Assembly (NCBI RefSeq): GCF_000373645.1
Contig: NZ_KB892035.1
Span: 282,466 to 346,465 of the forward strand
Direction: 5' to 3'
Length of the DNA stretch: 64,000 nucleotides
Source of the DNA: Streptomyces sp. ATexAB-D23
GTDB lineage: Bacteria; Actinomycetota; Actinomycetes; Streptomycetales; Streptomycetaceae
The position numbers and the translations under genes were made by a program. Each line of letters begins with the position of its first letter. Position 1 is the stretch's first letter. The notes beneath the pieces were generated by a model. That model did not search any database, had not been told where the DNA came from, and was given only the letters and a program-made list of their open reading frames with translations. Of this stretch, positions 16,386 through 24,775 are shown piece by piece.

Positions 16386-17279
16386 GGCGCCCCGTCCCGG
16401 GAGGCCGGGCGGCCGGCCCGAGCACCGGCCGCCGTCACCTGGCTGATGTGCCACGGCGGGCGGGCCGTGAGCAGCGCGCACAGCAGGGCGTCGGAGTGCG
16501 CGGCCGGGACCGTGAGCCGCGCCGTGCCGTCCGGAGCGGCCGTGCCCTCCGGAGCGCCGGGCAGCCGGGCCGGGAGCGGGGTGCCCGGCGCGCACGTCGC
16601 CTCGATCAGGACCCGGGGGCCGGGGGGCCGCGTCGGGGGCGTCGAGCGGCGCGGGGACCAGGGCCTGCCCCTCGACGCGGTACGCGGCGTCGACCGCGCC
16701 CGCCAGGCGGTGCGGGTCGTGGTCGACGTACACGACGGTGGCCCCGGCGGCGACGCGTTCGGCGACGGCCAGGTCCAGTTCGCCGCGCGCCTCGGTGTCC
16801 AGGCCGGTCCACGCCTCGTCCAGCACCAGCAGCTCCGGCTCGGCGAGCAGCGCCTGGGCGACGGCGACCTTCTGGCTGGTGCCCTTGGAGAGTTCGGCGA
16901 GCGGGGTCCCGGCGTGCGCGGCGGCGCCGAACCGGGTCAGCCGGTGGCTCGCCCTCGCCGCCGCGTCCGCCGGCCGCAGCCCGTGGATCCGGCCCAGGTG
17001 GGCGAGGTAGCCGGCGGCCGTGAAGGGCAGGGCTGCGGAGAACCGCTCGGGGACGTACGCCGTGCGCGGCCCGCGGCCGGTGATCCGGCCCTCGGACGGG
17101 GCGTCGATCCCGGCCAGCAGCCGCAGCAGGGTCGACTTCCCGGTGCCGTTGGCCCCTTCGACGCGGACCAGGGCGCGTGCGGGCAGGTCGAGGTCGACCC
17201 CGCGCAGCACCCAGGGCCCGGCGAGGCCGTAGCGCCGCCCCACGCCCCGCAGCCGCAGTAGCTCCGTGCCCGGTCTCAG
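16382..17279 (-). pseudogene. ABC transporter ATP-binding protein with apparent frameshift near its 3' end
   Basis: The ATPase is recognisable from RLRGVGRRYG...VLRGVDLDLP through Walker A (EGANGTGKSTLL), signature LSKGTSQKVAVAQALL, Walker B ELLVLDEAWTGLD and the switch His (VYVDHD). After PRPP the frame becomes meaningless Arg/Gly-rich sequence. A shift in the G-rich tract 16613-16640 restores VLIEATCAPGTPLPARLPGAPEGTA and the rest, ending at a TGA (16382-16384) that overlaps the permease ATG. This is either a sequencing/assembly indel or a real mutation. The start is also odd: the only codon overlapping the AIM24 stop in this frame is CTG (17279); the next GTG (17243) would cut the first strand. 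Confidence 0.7.
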
Positions 17280-17953
17280 TGGGCCGACGCCTTCTCGGGC
17301 TTCAGCTCGCTCGGCCGTACGATCACGAACCCCTGTCCCTCCAGCCGCAGTTGGACGGCCTCGCCGGAGCCGCCCCGGATCATCGAGCCGACGCTCTGCG
17401 AACGGTGCAGCGAGGTGTTCAGCTGGGCGCTCCAGCCGACGACCGCGTCGGTGTCGACGCACACCGGCTGCTGGGGCGTGACGGGGATGACGATGGGGTG
17501 GCCCTCACACATCAGGCCGAGCTTGCCGTAGCCGGTGAAGACGCTGTTGAAGAGGCCGCCGCCGGTCATCCCGGCGCCCTTCACCGTCTTGATCTCGTAG
17601 GAGATCGTGGCGTCGAAGCACAGGACGTTGCGTCCGTTGATGGTGAGGACGTCGCCCTGCTCCATCTCCACGATGAAGCAGTTGGCCGCCTCGTGCGCGA
17701 ACCACGCCTCGCCCTGGCCTCGCACCGCCATCAGCGGCAGCCCCTCGCCCGTGACCGCCCGCTTGAGCAGACCGCCTATGCCCTGCCCCTTGCGCTCGAA
17801 CTGCAGATCACCGCGGAAGGCGACCATCGATCCCTGGCGGGCGTGCATCTCCCCGTTGACCGCGTACTTGATGGATTTGGCGTTCTGCAACGTCATTCCG
17901 GGGGCCGTTGCCTGCTCCGCCATGTGCTCGCTGGAAAAGAGGTCGCTCTTCAT
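17276..17953 (-). CDS. AIM24 family protein
   Basis: A 225-residue AIM24-family protein, a beta-strand-rich trimeric fold of unknown bacterial function. Typical features are the repeated strand-turn pattern GEMHARQGSMVAFRGDLQFE, the central Gly-rich MTGGGLFNSVFTGYGKLGLMCEGHPIVIPV, and near the end CVDTDAVVGWSAQLNTSL and GSGEAVQLRLEGQGFVIVRPSE. There is no signal peptide or membrane span. Start ATG 17953. Its stop overlaps the presumed start of the ABC ATPase, suggesting one operon with the transporter. It is divergent from the peptidyl-tRNA hydrolase gene. Confidence 0.92.
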   Translation of the reverse strand: MKSDLFSSEHMAEQATAPGMTLQNAKSIKYAVNGEMHARQGSMVAFRGDLQFERKGQGIGGLLKRAVTGEGLPLMAVRGQGEAWFAHEAANCFIVEMEQGDVLTINGRNVLCFDATISYEIKTVKGAGMTGGGLFNSVFTGYGKLGLMCEGHPIVIPVTPQQPVCVDTDAVVGWSAQLNTSLHRSQSVGSMIRGGSGEAVQLRLEGQGFVIVRPSELKPEKASAH

Positions 17954-18025
17954 GCGGAGCATCCTCGCCCGGACTGTTCCATTCCGCCAAGAAACGCCAC
18001 CGGAGGCGGCTGGCAGACTGGTCGG

Positions 18026-18778
18026 GTGAGCAGCAACGACACCCCCGCGCCCCCGTCCCCCGAACCGGTCGCCCCGCCTGTGGACAGCCCGTTCCGGTCC
18101 GGGCGGACGGACCGGGACGAAGCACCGCAGTACGTACTGCCGTTGGTGGTGCACATCGAGAAGACGGCGCCTCCGGCCCGCACCGACGCCCTGCGCACGG
18201 CCGCCCGCGCGGTGCTCGTGATGCTCTGTGACGAGCGGTCGGTGGGCGAGGGCGCCTGGGCGGAGGTGATGCGCGACTGGCAGGACGCCCGTATCCGCAA
18301 GGTGGTGCGGCGGGCCCGTGGCGCCGAGTGGCGCAAGGCGGCCGCGCTGCCCGGGATCACGGTCACGGGCGACGAGGCCGAGGTGCGGGTCTTCCCGCCG
18401 GTCCCCCTGGACGGCTGGCCGAAGGAGCTGGCCAAGCTCCAGGTCTCGGGGACGGACCTGGACGACCCGGAGCCGCCGGCCGCGCCCGACCTCGCGCATC
18501 CGGTGCTCTGGCTCAACCCGGAGCTGGGCATGTCGGCCGGCAAGGAGATGGCGCAGGTCGGGCACGGGGCGCAGCTCGCCTGGTGGGAGCTGTCGGAGAC
18601 CGAGCGCAAGGCGTGGCGCGAGGCGGGCTTCCCCCTCTCGGTCGCCACCCCGGAGGCGGCGCGCTGGCAGGAGCTGACGGTGAGCGGGCTGCCGGTTGTG
18701 CGGGACGCCGGGTTCACCGAGATCGCCCCGGGCTCGTGCACCGTGGTCGCCGACCATCCGGCCCTGCGCCGCCGCTGA
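18026..18778 (+). CDS. Peptidyl-tRNA hydrolase, PTH2 type
   Basis: A 250-residue protein whose C-terminal half is a PTH2 domain (archaeal/eukaryotic-type peptidyl-tRNA hydrolase, which recycles stalled peptidyl-tRNA). The signature MSAGKEMAQVGHGAQLAWWEL is followed by WREAGFPLSVATPEAARW, LPVVRDAGFTEIAPGSCTVVADHP. The N-terminal half (to about residue 150) is an additional actinobacterial region rich in charged residues. GTG 18026 is the start. Streptomyces also has the bacterial-type Pth, so this is a second and not necessarily essential enzyme; tRNA hydrolysis is inferred from the family. Confidence 0.85.
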   Translation: MSSNDTPAPPSPEPVAPPVDSPFRSGRTDRDEAPQYVLPLVVHIEKTAPPARTDALRTAARAVLVMLCDERSVGEGAWAEVMRDWQDARIRKVVRRARGAEWRKAAALPGITVTGDEAEVRVFPPVPLDGWPKELAKLQVSGTDLDDPEPPAAPDLAHPVLWLNPELGMSAGKEMAQVGHGAQLAWWELSETERKAWREAGFPLSVATPEAARWQELTVSGLPVVRDAGFTEIAPGSCTVVADHPALRRR

Positions 18779-18916
18779 GACCCGGGCGCCCAGAAGACCG
18801 CACCTGCTGGGATCCGGGCGCCCCGGAACCTCAAATGAAGCTCTGAACGTCCTCCCTCCCGGATTCACCGCCGTGCCGCGGGGTCATCACCCCTGCACGG
18901 AACAGAGGGGGACGGC

Positions 18917-20347
18917 ATGGAGCTGGGTATCGGGATCGGCTGGCGGCCGGAGATCGCCGACGAGGTGGAGGCGATGCCGGGGATCGACTGGGTGGAGGCG
19001 GTCGCGGAGAACCTCTGCGCCGGCCATCTGCCCGCGTCCCTGGTACGGCTGAGGGAGCGCGGGGTCACCGTCGTGCCGCACGGGGTCTCGCTGGGCCTCG
19101 GCGGGGCCGAACGCCCCGATCCCGGCCGCCTCGCCGCCCTCGCCGCCCGGGTGTCGCTGCTGGACGCCCCGCTGGTGACCGAGCACATCGCGTTCGTACG
19201 GGCGGGCGGGGCGCGCACCGGGTCGCCGGGGCTGGAGGCGGGGCACCTGCTGCCCGTGGAGCGCACCCGGGCGGCGCTGGACGTGCTGTGCGAGAACGTG
19301 CGGATCGCGCAGGACGCGCTGCCGGTGCCGCTGGCCCTGGAGAACATCGCGGCGCTGATCTCCTGGCCCGGCGAGGAGCTGACCGAGGGGCAGTTCCTGG
19401 CGGAGCTGGTGGAGCGTACGGGAGTGCGGCTGCTGATCGACGTGGCCAATCTGCACACCAATCACGTGAACCTGGGCCAGGACCCGGCGACCGCCCTGGA
19501 CGAGCTGCCGGTGGAGGCCATCGCGTATGTGCATGTGGCCGGCGGCGTAGAGAAGGACGGCGTCTGGCACGACACGCACGCCCACCCGGTCACCGCCCCG
19601 GTGCTCGACGTCCTGGCCGAGCTGCGCTCCCGGGTCGCGCCGCCCGGGGTGCTGCTGGAGCGCGACGGCGCCTTCCCGCCGGCCGCCGAGCTGGCGGGCG
19701 AACTGGACGCGATCCGGGCCACGCTGGACGCGGGCGGGGTCGCGGAGGGTGCGGGCCGGGGCACGGGCCGGGGTGCGGGGGGTGCGGGCCGGGGCGCGGG
19801 GGCTCCCGCTGTCCCGGGCGCCACAGCAGTAACGGGGGTCACGGGCATATCTGGGGCCACAGCGGTATCGGGCACCACAGGCGTATCGGGCGCCAGAGCC
19901 ACATCATGGGTCACAGCCGCGCCGCCCGTCCCGGAGGCCGTGCGGGACGGGGTCGCGGTCGCCCAGGCCGCCCTGCTCTCCGCCCTGGTCGCCGGCGCCC
20001 CCGCCCCCGAGGGCTTCGACCGGCGCAGGCTCGGCGTGCAGAGCCGGGCCCTGGCCGCGAAGCGCGCCGATGTCGTCGCCGAGGTGGCGCCCGAGCTGCC
20101 CGAGATCCTGGGCCGGCGCGGCTACCGGGAGGCGTTCCTCGCGTACGCCGGAGCGCGGCCCATGACGGCGGGCTACCGGCGCGACGCCCTGGACTTCGCC
20201 GAGCAGCTGCTCATCGCGGGCCGCCCCGAGGACGACGCGGCGCGCCGCCGGCTGACGTACTGGTGGCAGGACCGGGCCGCCCCGCGACCGCCCGGACGCG
20301 CCACCCGGCTGGCGCGGGCCGCCCGCTCCGTGCTGGTGGGGAGGTGA
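18917..20347 (+). CDS. DUF692 (MNIO superfamily) enzyme fused to a C-terminal partner-like domain
   Basis: A 476-residue protein. Residues 1-275 form a DUF692 TIM barrel, the fold of multinuclear non-haem iron enzymes (MbnB, TglH, ChrH) that oxidatively modify peptide cysteines. Candidate metal ligands are H55 (VVPHGVSLG), E89-H90, E142-N143, D175 and H183 (LLIDVANLHTNHVN), H206, H218-H223 and E249-R-D251. Residues about 276-340 are a low-complexity Gly/Ala/Thr/Val linker. Residues 341-476 are helical (FDRRRLGVQSRALAAKRADVVAEV...GYREAFLAYA) and resemble the DUF2063-type partner proteins that usually occur as separate genes. It is directly followed by the Cys-tailed membrane protein. Confidence 0.9.
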   Translation: MELGIGIGWRPEIADEVEAMPGIDWVEAVAENLCAGHLPASLVRLRERGVTVVPHGVSLGLGGAERPDPGRLAALAARVSLLDAPLVTEHIAFVRAGGARTGSPGLEAGHLLPVERTRAALDVLCENVRIAQDALPVPLALENIAALISWPGEELTEGQFLAELVERTGVRLLIDVANLHTNHVNLGQDPATALDELPVEAIAYVHVAGGVEKDGVWHDTHAHPVTAPVLDVLAELRSRVAPPGVLLERDGAFPPAAELAGELDAIRATLDAGGVAEGAGRGTGRGAGGAGRGAGAPAVPGATAVTGVTGISGATAVSGTTGVSGARATSWVTAAPPVPEAVRDGVAVAQAALLSALVAGAPAPEGFDRRRLGVQSRALAAKRADVVAEVAPELPEILGRRGYREAFLAYAGARPMTAGYRRDALDFAEQLLIAGRPEDDAARRRLTYWWQDRAAPRPPGRATRLARAARSVLVGR

Positions 20348-20352
20348 CGGGG

Positions 20353-21381
20353 ATGGCCGCGGCGTGTTTCGTCCTGACGCTCGCGGTGGTCCTCTCCTCC
20401 GTCCTGCTCATCACCGGCCTCGCGCGCACCCGCCGGGGGCAGGGCGGTCCGCTGCACGATCTGTACGAGGCCGCCTTCCTGAACGGCGGGCCCGGCCGGG
20501 TCGTCGACACGGCACTCACCGCCATGCAGGCGGACGGCCGGCTGAACGTCGGCGGGCCGGGCATCGTCGCCGTCCTGCGCCCGGTCGCCCAGGACCCGGT
20601 GGAGCGGGCCGTGCTCCAGGAGCACGCCGCAGCCCCGAGCGGGGCCCTGCATACCCTGCGGGTCGCGGTGATGCGGCATCCGGCGGTGCAGGAGACCGGT
20701 CACGGGCTGGCCGCGCGGGGGCTGCTGGCCGCGCCCGGTGCGAGCGCGAAGTGGCGGGTGTGGGGCCTCGTACAGACGCTGCTGTGCTTTCTGGCCTTCC
20801 CGGTCGCCTTCGGCCTCGCCGTCAGCGGGTTCATGTCGGACGGCGGGGGCTCCGGTTGGCGCGTCCCGCTCTTCGCCGTGGTGGTGCCGGCCGTGGCCGG
20901 CGGCTTCGTGACCGGGCTGGTCTGCACGGCGGTGGCCCGGTCCCGGGTCACCCGGGCGGGGCGCGGGGCGGCGGCGGAGTTCCGGGCCGCACACGCCCAC
21001 CGCGCCGAACCGGCTTTCCTGGCGGCGGTCCACGGCCTGCGCGCCGTTCCCGATCCCGCGCTGCGGACGCACCTGATCGCGGCGGCCCGCACCCGGCCCG
21101 TGCGCCCCTCGCACACCCGGTACACCTCGTACACCTCCACGGACTCCTCGGGCATGCTGCTCGCGCCGTCGGTGTGGTGCGCGGGGTCGAGCCCCGGAGG
21201 CGGCTGCGGCAGCTCGCCCGGGAGCAGCTGCGGCGGGGCCAACGGATGCGGATCGGGTTCGAGCTGCGGTTCCTCCGGTTCCAGTTGCGGGGGCGGTTCC
21301 AGCTGCGGTTCCTCCGGCTCCAGCTGCGGCGGTGGTTCCAGCTGCGGTTCCTCCGGCTCCAGTTGCGGCAGCAGTTCCTGA
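20353..21381 (+). CDS. TIGR04222-domain membrane protein with Cys/Gly/Ser repeat tail
   Basis: A 342-residue protein. An N-terminal membrane segment (ACFVLTLAVVLSSVLLITGL) is followed by the TIGR04222 domain, whose start LYEAAFLNGGPGRVVDTALTAMQADGRL is diagnostic. A pair of membrane segments (LLCFLAFPVAFGLAVSGFM and VPLFAVVVPAVAGGFVTGLVC) precedes a second soluble stretch. From about residue 276 the chain becomes a tail of Gly, Ser and ten cysteines. ATG 20353 has a near-perfect ribosome site (ggaggtga, 20340-20347) lying in the stop of the DUF692 gene; GTG 20344 is an alternative. The tail is the obvious candidate substrate for the neighbouring MNIO enzyme. Confidence 0.88.
   Translation: MAAACFVLTLAVVLSSVLLITGLARTRRGQGGPLHDLYEAAFLNGGPGRVVDTALTAMQADGRLNVGGPGIVAVLRPVAQDPVERAVLQEHAAAPSGALHTLRVAVMRHPAVQETGHGLAARGLLAAPGASAKWRVWGLVQTLLCFLAFPVAFGLAVSGFMSDGGGSGWRVPLFAVVVPAVAGGFVTGLVCTAVARSRVTRAGRGAAAEFRAAHAHRAEPAFLAAVHGLRAVPDPALRTHLIAAARTRPVRPSHTRYTSYTSTDSSGMLLAPSVWCAGSSPGGGCGSSPGSSCGGANGCGSGSSCGSSGSSCGGGSSCGSSGSSCGGGSSCGSSGSSCGSSS
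21262..21378 (+). repeat. 39-bp tandem repeat encoding the Cys-rich tail
   Basis: Three consecutive 39-bp units (21262-21300, 21301-21339, 21340-21378) encode SCGSSGSSCGGGS-type modules, differing at a few third positions; the last unit diverges to end the protein. The units give evenly spaced cysteines. Confidence 0.92.
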
Positions 21382-21445
21382 GACGGCTGGTCCACCTGCT
21401 GGACGAGCTATGGCGCGGCGGACCGCCCTCGCATAGAAATCCCGC

Positions 21446-22237
21446 ATGGTCCCCTTTCTGTTGGTGCTGGTCGCGTGGGGCGCGGCGGGGCTGTCCTGCG
21501 TCCGGCTCTGCCTCGCCGGAGCCCGCCTGGCCCGGCAGCCGGCCGGGGCGGCGGCCCAGGGGGCGCGGTTCTCCGCGTACCGGCGGGAACTCACGCTGTA
21601 CGAGGCGGCGTTCCTGGCCGGCGGGCCGCGCCGGGTGGCCGATCTGGCGCTCGTCTCCATGCATCTGCGGCGCCGGCTGCTGCTCGCCCCCACCGGCTGG
21701 GCGACGGTGGTCGACCCGGAGGGCCGCGACGAGGTGGAGCGCACGGTGATCCGGGCCATCGGCCCCGAGGGACAGTCGCCGATACCGCCGGTACGCGCGG
21801 CGGCGGCCGCCGCGGACGCCGTACGCGCCGTGGCCGACCGGCTGGTCGCCGCGGGCCTCGCGGTGCCTCGCGGGGCGGACATGGCGTCGGCGGTGCGGGC
21901 GGTGCGCGGGACGGCTGGGCTGGTGGCCGCGCTGGGCGCCGCCGCCCTGCTCGCCCCCGGCGGCCCCGAGACGCGGCTGCTCGTGTGGTTCGGGCTGCCT
22001 CTCGCCCTGACCCTGGGGTGCCTGGCCATCGCCCGGCTCGAAGCGCACCCCTACGGCACGTGGGCCTCACCGGCCGGGCAGCGGATGCTGGAGGCGTGCG
22101 CGCCGCCGGGCGACGGCGCCACGGGCGACACGCTGGTGGCGGTCGCCGTACGCGGGGTGGGCGCGGTGGATGACCCCGCGCTACGGGCGGCGCTGACGGG
22201 CCGGGAGGGCGTACGAGGACGCACGGCCCGGGAATGA
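21446..22237 (+). CDS. TIGR04222-domain membrane protein, tail-less paralogue
   Basis: A 263-residue paralogue of the preceding protein: N-terminal membrane segment (FLLVLVAWGAAGLSCVRLCLAG), diagnostic LYEAAFLAGGPRRVADLALVSMHLRRRLLL, and a membrane hairpin about residues 155-195 (GLVAALGAAALLAP, LLVWFGLPLALTLGCLAIA). It lacks the Cys/Ser/Gly tail and ends in a short helical segment. ATG 21446 has only a weak ribosome site, so expression may depend on the upstream message, 64 bases away. Function unknown; it may pair with the Cys-tailed protein in the membrane. Confidence 0.85.
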   Translation: MVPFLLVLVAWGAAGLSCVRLCLAGARLARQPAGAAAQGARFSAYRRELTLYEAAFLAGGPRRVADLALVSMHLRRRLLLAPTGWATVVDPEGRDEVERTVIRAIGPEGQSPIPPVRAAAAAADAVRAVADRLVAAGLAVPRGADMASAVRAVRGTAGLVAALGAAALLAPGGPETRLLVWFGLPLALTLGCLAIARLEAHPYGTWASPAGQRMLEACAPPGDGATGDTLVAVAVRGVGAVDDPALRAALTGREGVRGRTARE

Positions 22238-22240
22238 CGA

Positions 22241-22271
22241 ACGGTGCGGCGCGCCGAGCGCGCCGCACCGT
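22241..22271. terminator. Perfect 13-bp stem-loop between convergent TIGR04222 and hemQ genes
   Basis: ACGGTGCGGCGCG (22241-22253) pairs exactly with CGCGCCGCACCGT (22259-22271) around a 5-base loop. It can serve both converging transcripts but is nearest the + strand unit, 3 bases after its stop. Confidence 0.75.
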
Positions 22272-22367
22272 CGGGCCGAACCCGGTGTCGCTGGACCGGC
22301 GGACGGCACGAGGTGCCCGATGCCCGCCGTCTGATCTTCCGGGTTGGGGTGGTTGGGAGCCCGTTCG

Positions 22368-23102
22368 CTACGCGAGCCCTGCCACCAGGTCCGCGACCGA
22401 CTTGCGCCGGCCGGTGAAGAAGGGGACCTCCTCGCGGACGTGCATCCGCGCCTCGGAGGCCCTGAGGTGACGCATCAGGTCGACGATGCGGTACAGCTCG
22501 TCGGCCTCGAAGGCCAGCACCCACTCGTAGTCGCCGAGGGAGAACGAGGCGACCGTGTTGGCGCGCACGTCGGGGTAGCCGCGGGCCATCTTGCCGTGGT
22601 CGGCGAGCATGCGGCGGCGGTCCTCGTCGGGCAGCAGGTACCAGTCGTACGAGCGCACGAAGGGGTACACGCTGATGTAGTTGCGCGGCGTCTCGTCGGC
22701 GAGGAACGCCGGGACGTGCGACTTGTTGAACTCGGCGGGGCGGTGCAGCGCCATGTTCGACCAGACCGGCTCCAGGTGCTTGCCGAGCCGCGTGCGCCGG
22801 AAGAGGTTGTACGCCTCCTGGAGCTCGTCCGCCGTCTCCGCGTGCCACCAGATCATGAGGTCGGCGTCGGCGCGCAGGCCGGAGACGTCGTAGGTGCCGC
22901 GAATGGTGACGTCCCGCGCCGCGAGCTTGTCGAACAGCTCCTGGACCTCGCCGGCGACGGCCGCGCGGTCGGTGTCGGCGGGCAGGACGTCGCGCAGCTT
23001 GAAGACGGACCACAACGTGTAACGGATGACCTCGTTGAGGTCCTTGGCCTTCTTGCCGGCGTTCGGAGCCTTGCTTGATGTCTCAGTCTCGGAAGCACTC
23101 AT
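22368..23102 (-). CDS. hemQ: Coproheme decarboxylase (HemQ/ChdC)
   Basis: A 244-residue chlorite-dismutase-fold protein that performs the last step of the coproporphyrin-dependent haem pathway, converting coproheme to haem b. Hallmarks are VIRYTLWSVFKLRD, LMIWWHAETADELQ, PVWSNMALHRPAEFNKSHVPAFL, the catalytic-Tyr region NYISVYPFVRSYDWYLLPDEDRR, and DYEWVLAFEADELYRIVDLMRHLRASEARMHVREEVPFFTG. The actinobacterial enzyme also carries a distal His. ATG 23102 begins 4 bases after the hemY stop, so the two are co-translated; pathway neighbours confirm the role. Confidence 0.95.
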   Translation of the reverse strand: MSASETETSSKAPNAGKKAKDLNEVIRYTLWSVFKLRDVLPADTDRAAVAGEVQELFDKLAARDVTIRGTYDVSGLRADADLMIWWHAETADELQEAYNLFRRTRLGKHLEPVWSNMALHRPAEFNKSHVPAFLADETPRNYISVYPFVRSYDWYLLPDEDRRRMLADHGKMARGYPDVRANTVASFSLGDYEWVLAFEADELYRIVDLMRHLRASEARMHVREEVPFFTGRRKSVADLVAGLA

Positions 23103-23106
23103 ACGG

Positions 23107-24582
23107 CTATTGTCCCGCCTCGCTCCGTGTGCCCTGAACCAGGGTCGGCGTGGCGGCGGTCTCCCCCGCGAGAGCGCCGGCGATCTCGTCGGCGGCGCGC
23201 CGGGCGCTCGCGACGCAGGCCGGGATGCCGACCCCCTCGTAGACCGCGCCGCACACCCGCAGCGCGGGCAGCTTGGCGACCTCATCCCGGATGCGGGCGA
23301 CCCGGGAGAGGTGGCCCACCGGGTACTGGGGCAGCCCGCCGATCCACCGGGTGACCTCGGTGGCCACGGGCTTCGCGGTCAGCCCCGTCGCGGAGGCGAG
23401 GTCGCGCAGGGACACACCGACGAGTTCGTCGTCCTCGCGGTGCAGGTGGTCCTCCTCGCCGTAGCGGCCGACCGAGGTCCGCAGGAAGAACAGGTCGGGC
23501 GCGGCGTCGGCGACCCACTGCCACTTGCGGGTGGAGAAGGTGGCGGCCTTGATGGTGCGCCCGTCGACCGGCGGCACGAGGAAGCCGGAACGCCCGTCGA
23601 GCGCGGCCGTGCCCGCCGTGTCGGAGCGCCGGAACGCCATGGTGACCAGGGCCATCGACGCGTACTCGACGCCCGCCAGCTCGGCCGAGGCGGCCGGGGA
23701 CTCGGCGGCGAGCAGGGTGGAGGCGGACCAGGCGGGGGTGGCGAGGACGATGCCGTCGGCCGCGACGACCCGGGTGTCGGTGCGCACGTCCCAGCCCTCG
23801 GCGGTACGGGTCAGGCCCAGCACCGGGGTCTCGGTGAGGATGTCGCCGCCCCCGGCGCGTACGGCGTCCGCGACGGCGCCCGGCAGGCTGCCGATGCCGC
23901 CTTCGATGCCCTGGAAGACCGGCCCGGTCTGCTGCCGGGCGGCGGCCTGCTCCTGGATGCGGGTGACCCCGTCGAGCAGCGAGCCCGACCGCCGGGCGAC
24001 GTCGAAGAGCTGCGGGACTGCGGCGCGCATCGAGATCCGGTAGGCGTCGCCCGCGTAGACCCCGCCGAGCAGCGGCTCCACGAGCCGGTCGACGACCTCA
24101 CGGCCCAGCCGGTCGGCCACGTACGCGCCGACGGCGACGTCGTCACCGACGGCCGTCGGGGTGAGGTCGCGTTCCTGCGCGATACGGGCGAGCCCCTCCG
24201 GCGAGAGGACGTCGCCGAGGACGGACGGGTCTCCCGGGACGCCCATCACATGACCCTTGGGCATGGGGCGCAGCGCGTCGCGCGTCCACAGGGCGGCGGT
24301 GGCCGTGGCGGGCGGCTGGAGGCGGTCGCCGAGCCCCACGGAGCGTGCCAGGCCGACCGCCTCCGGGCGGCGGGCGAGCATGGACTCGGCGCCGAGGTCG
24401 ACCCGGACGCCCGCGACCTCGCCGGTCATGAGCTTGCCGCCGAGCCGGTCGGTCGCCTCCAGGAGGGTGACTCCCAGCCCGGCCCCGACGAGCCGGTGGG
24501 CGGCCGCGAGTCCGGCGATGCCGCCGCCGATGACGACGACGTGGCCGGGGGCCCTGTCCGCGCGGTGTGGTGAACGCTGCAT
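23107..24582 (-). CDS. hemY: Coproporphyrinogen III oxidase, FAD-dependent (HemY/CgoX)
   Basis: A 491-residue FAD protein that oxidises coproporphyrinogen III to coproporphyrin III in the Gram-positive route (older name protoporphyrinogen oxidase). The N-terminal dinucleotide-binding motif HVVVIGGGIAGLAAAHRL (about 14-31) and LLEATDRLGGKL are clear, with GVRVDLGAESML, RLVEPLLGGVYAGDA, and the C-terminal FAD segment LPALRVCGAVYEGVGIPACVASARRAADEI. It is soluble. The length is standard. It is immediately upstream of hemQ, the enzyme acting two steps later; the ferrochelatase is not in the window. Confidence 0.93.
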   Translation of the reverse strand: MQRSPHRADRAPGHVVVIGGGIAGLAAAHRLVGAGLGVTLLEATDRLGGKLMTGEVAGVRVDLGAESMLARRPEAVGLARSVGLGDRLQPPATATAALWTRDALRPMPKGHVMGVPGDPSVLGDVLSPEGLARIAQERDLTPTAVGDDVAVGAYVADRLGREVVDRLVEPLLGGVYAGDAYRISMRAAVPQLFDVARRSGSLLDGVTRIQEQAAARQQTGPVFQGIEGGIGSLPGAVADAVRAGGGDILTETPVLGLTRTAEGWDVRTDTRVVAADGIVLATPAWSASTLLAAESPAASAELAGVEYASMALVTMAFRRSDTAGTAALDGRSGFLVPPVDGRTIKAATFSTRKWQWVADAAPDLFFLRTSVGRYGEEDHLHREDDELVGVSLRDLASATGLTAKPVATEVTRWIGGLPQYPVGHLSRVARIRDEVAKLPALRVCGAVYEGVGIPACVASARRAADEIAGALAGETAATPTLVQGTRSEAGQ

Positions 24583-24775
24583 GCCTCCACTCTCTCAAAT
24601 CTCTTCCTCGCCCCCGACGCGGCCACTTCGAACCGGCCGATGTCATCGCGCCGGAAGGCGGACTGAGCGGACGTCAGGCCGTGACAGGGCCGCTGCCGAG
24701 GGCGAGTGAGCCCGTCACCGGGGCGCGCGGCGCCGTAGCGTGGGTTCTTTCGGACGGGGCGTCGAAGGGACCGGC

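Noticed and set aside
21262..21378. 39-bp repeats as a CRISPR-like or non-coding repeat
   Set aside because: They are contiguous, in frame and encode the Cys-rich protein tail.
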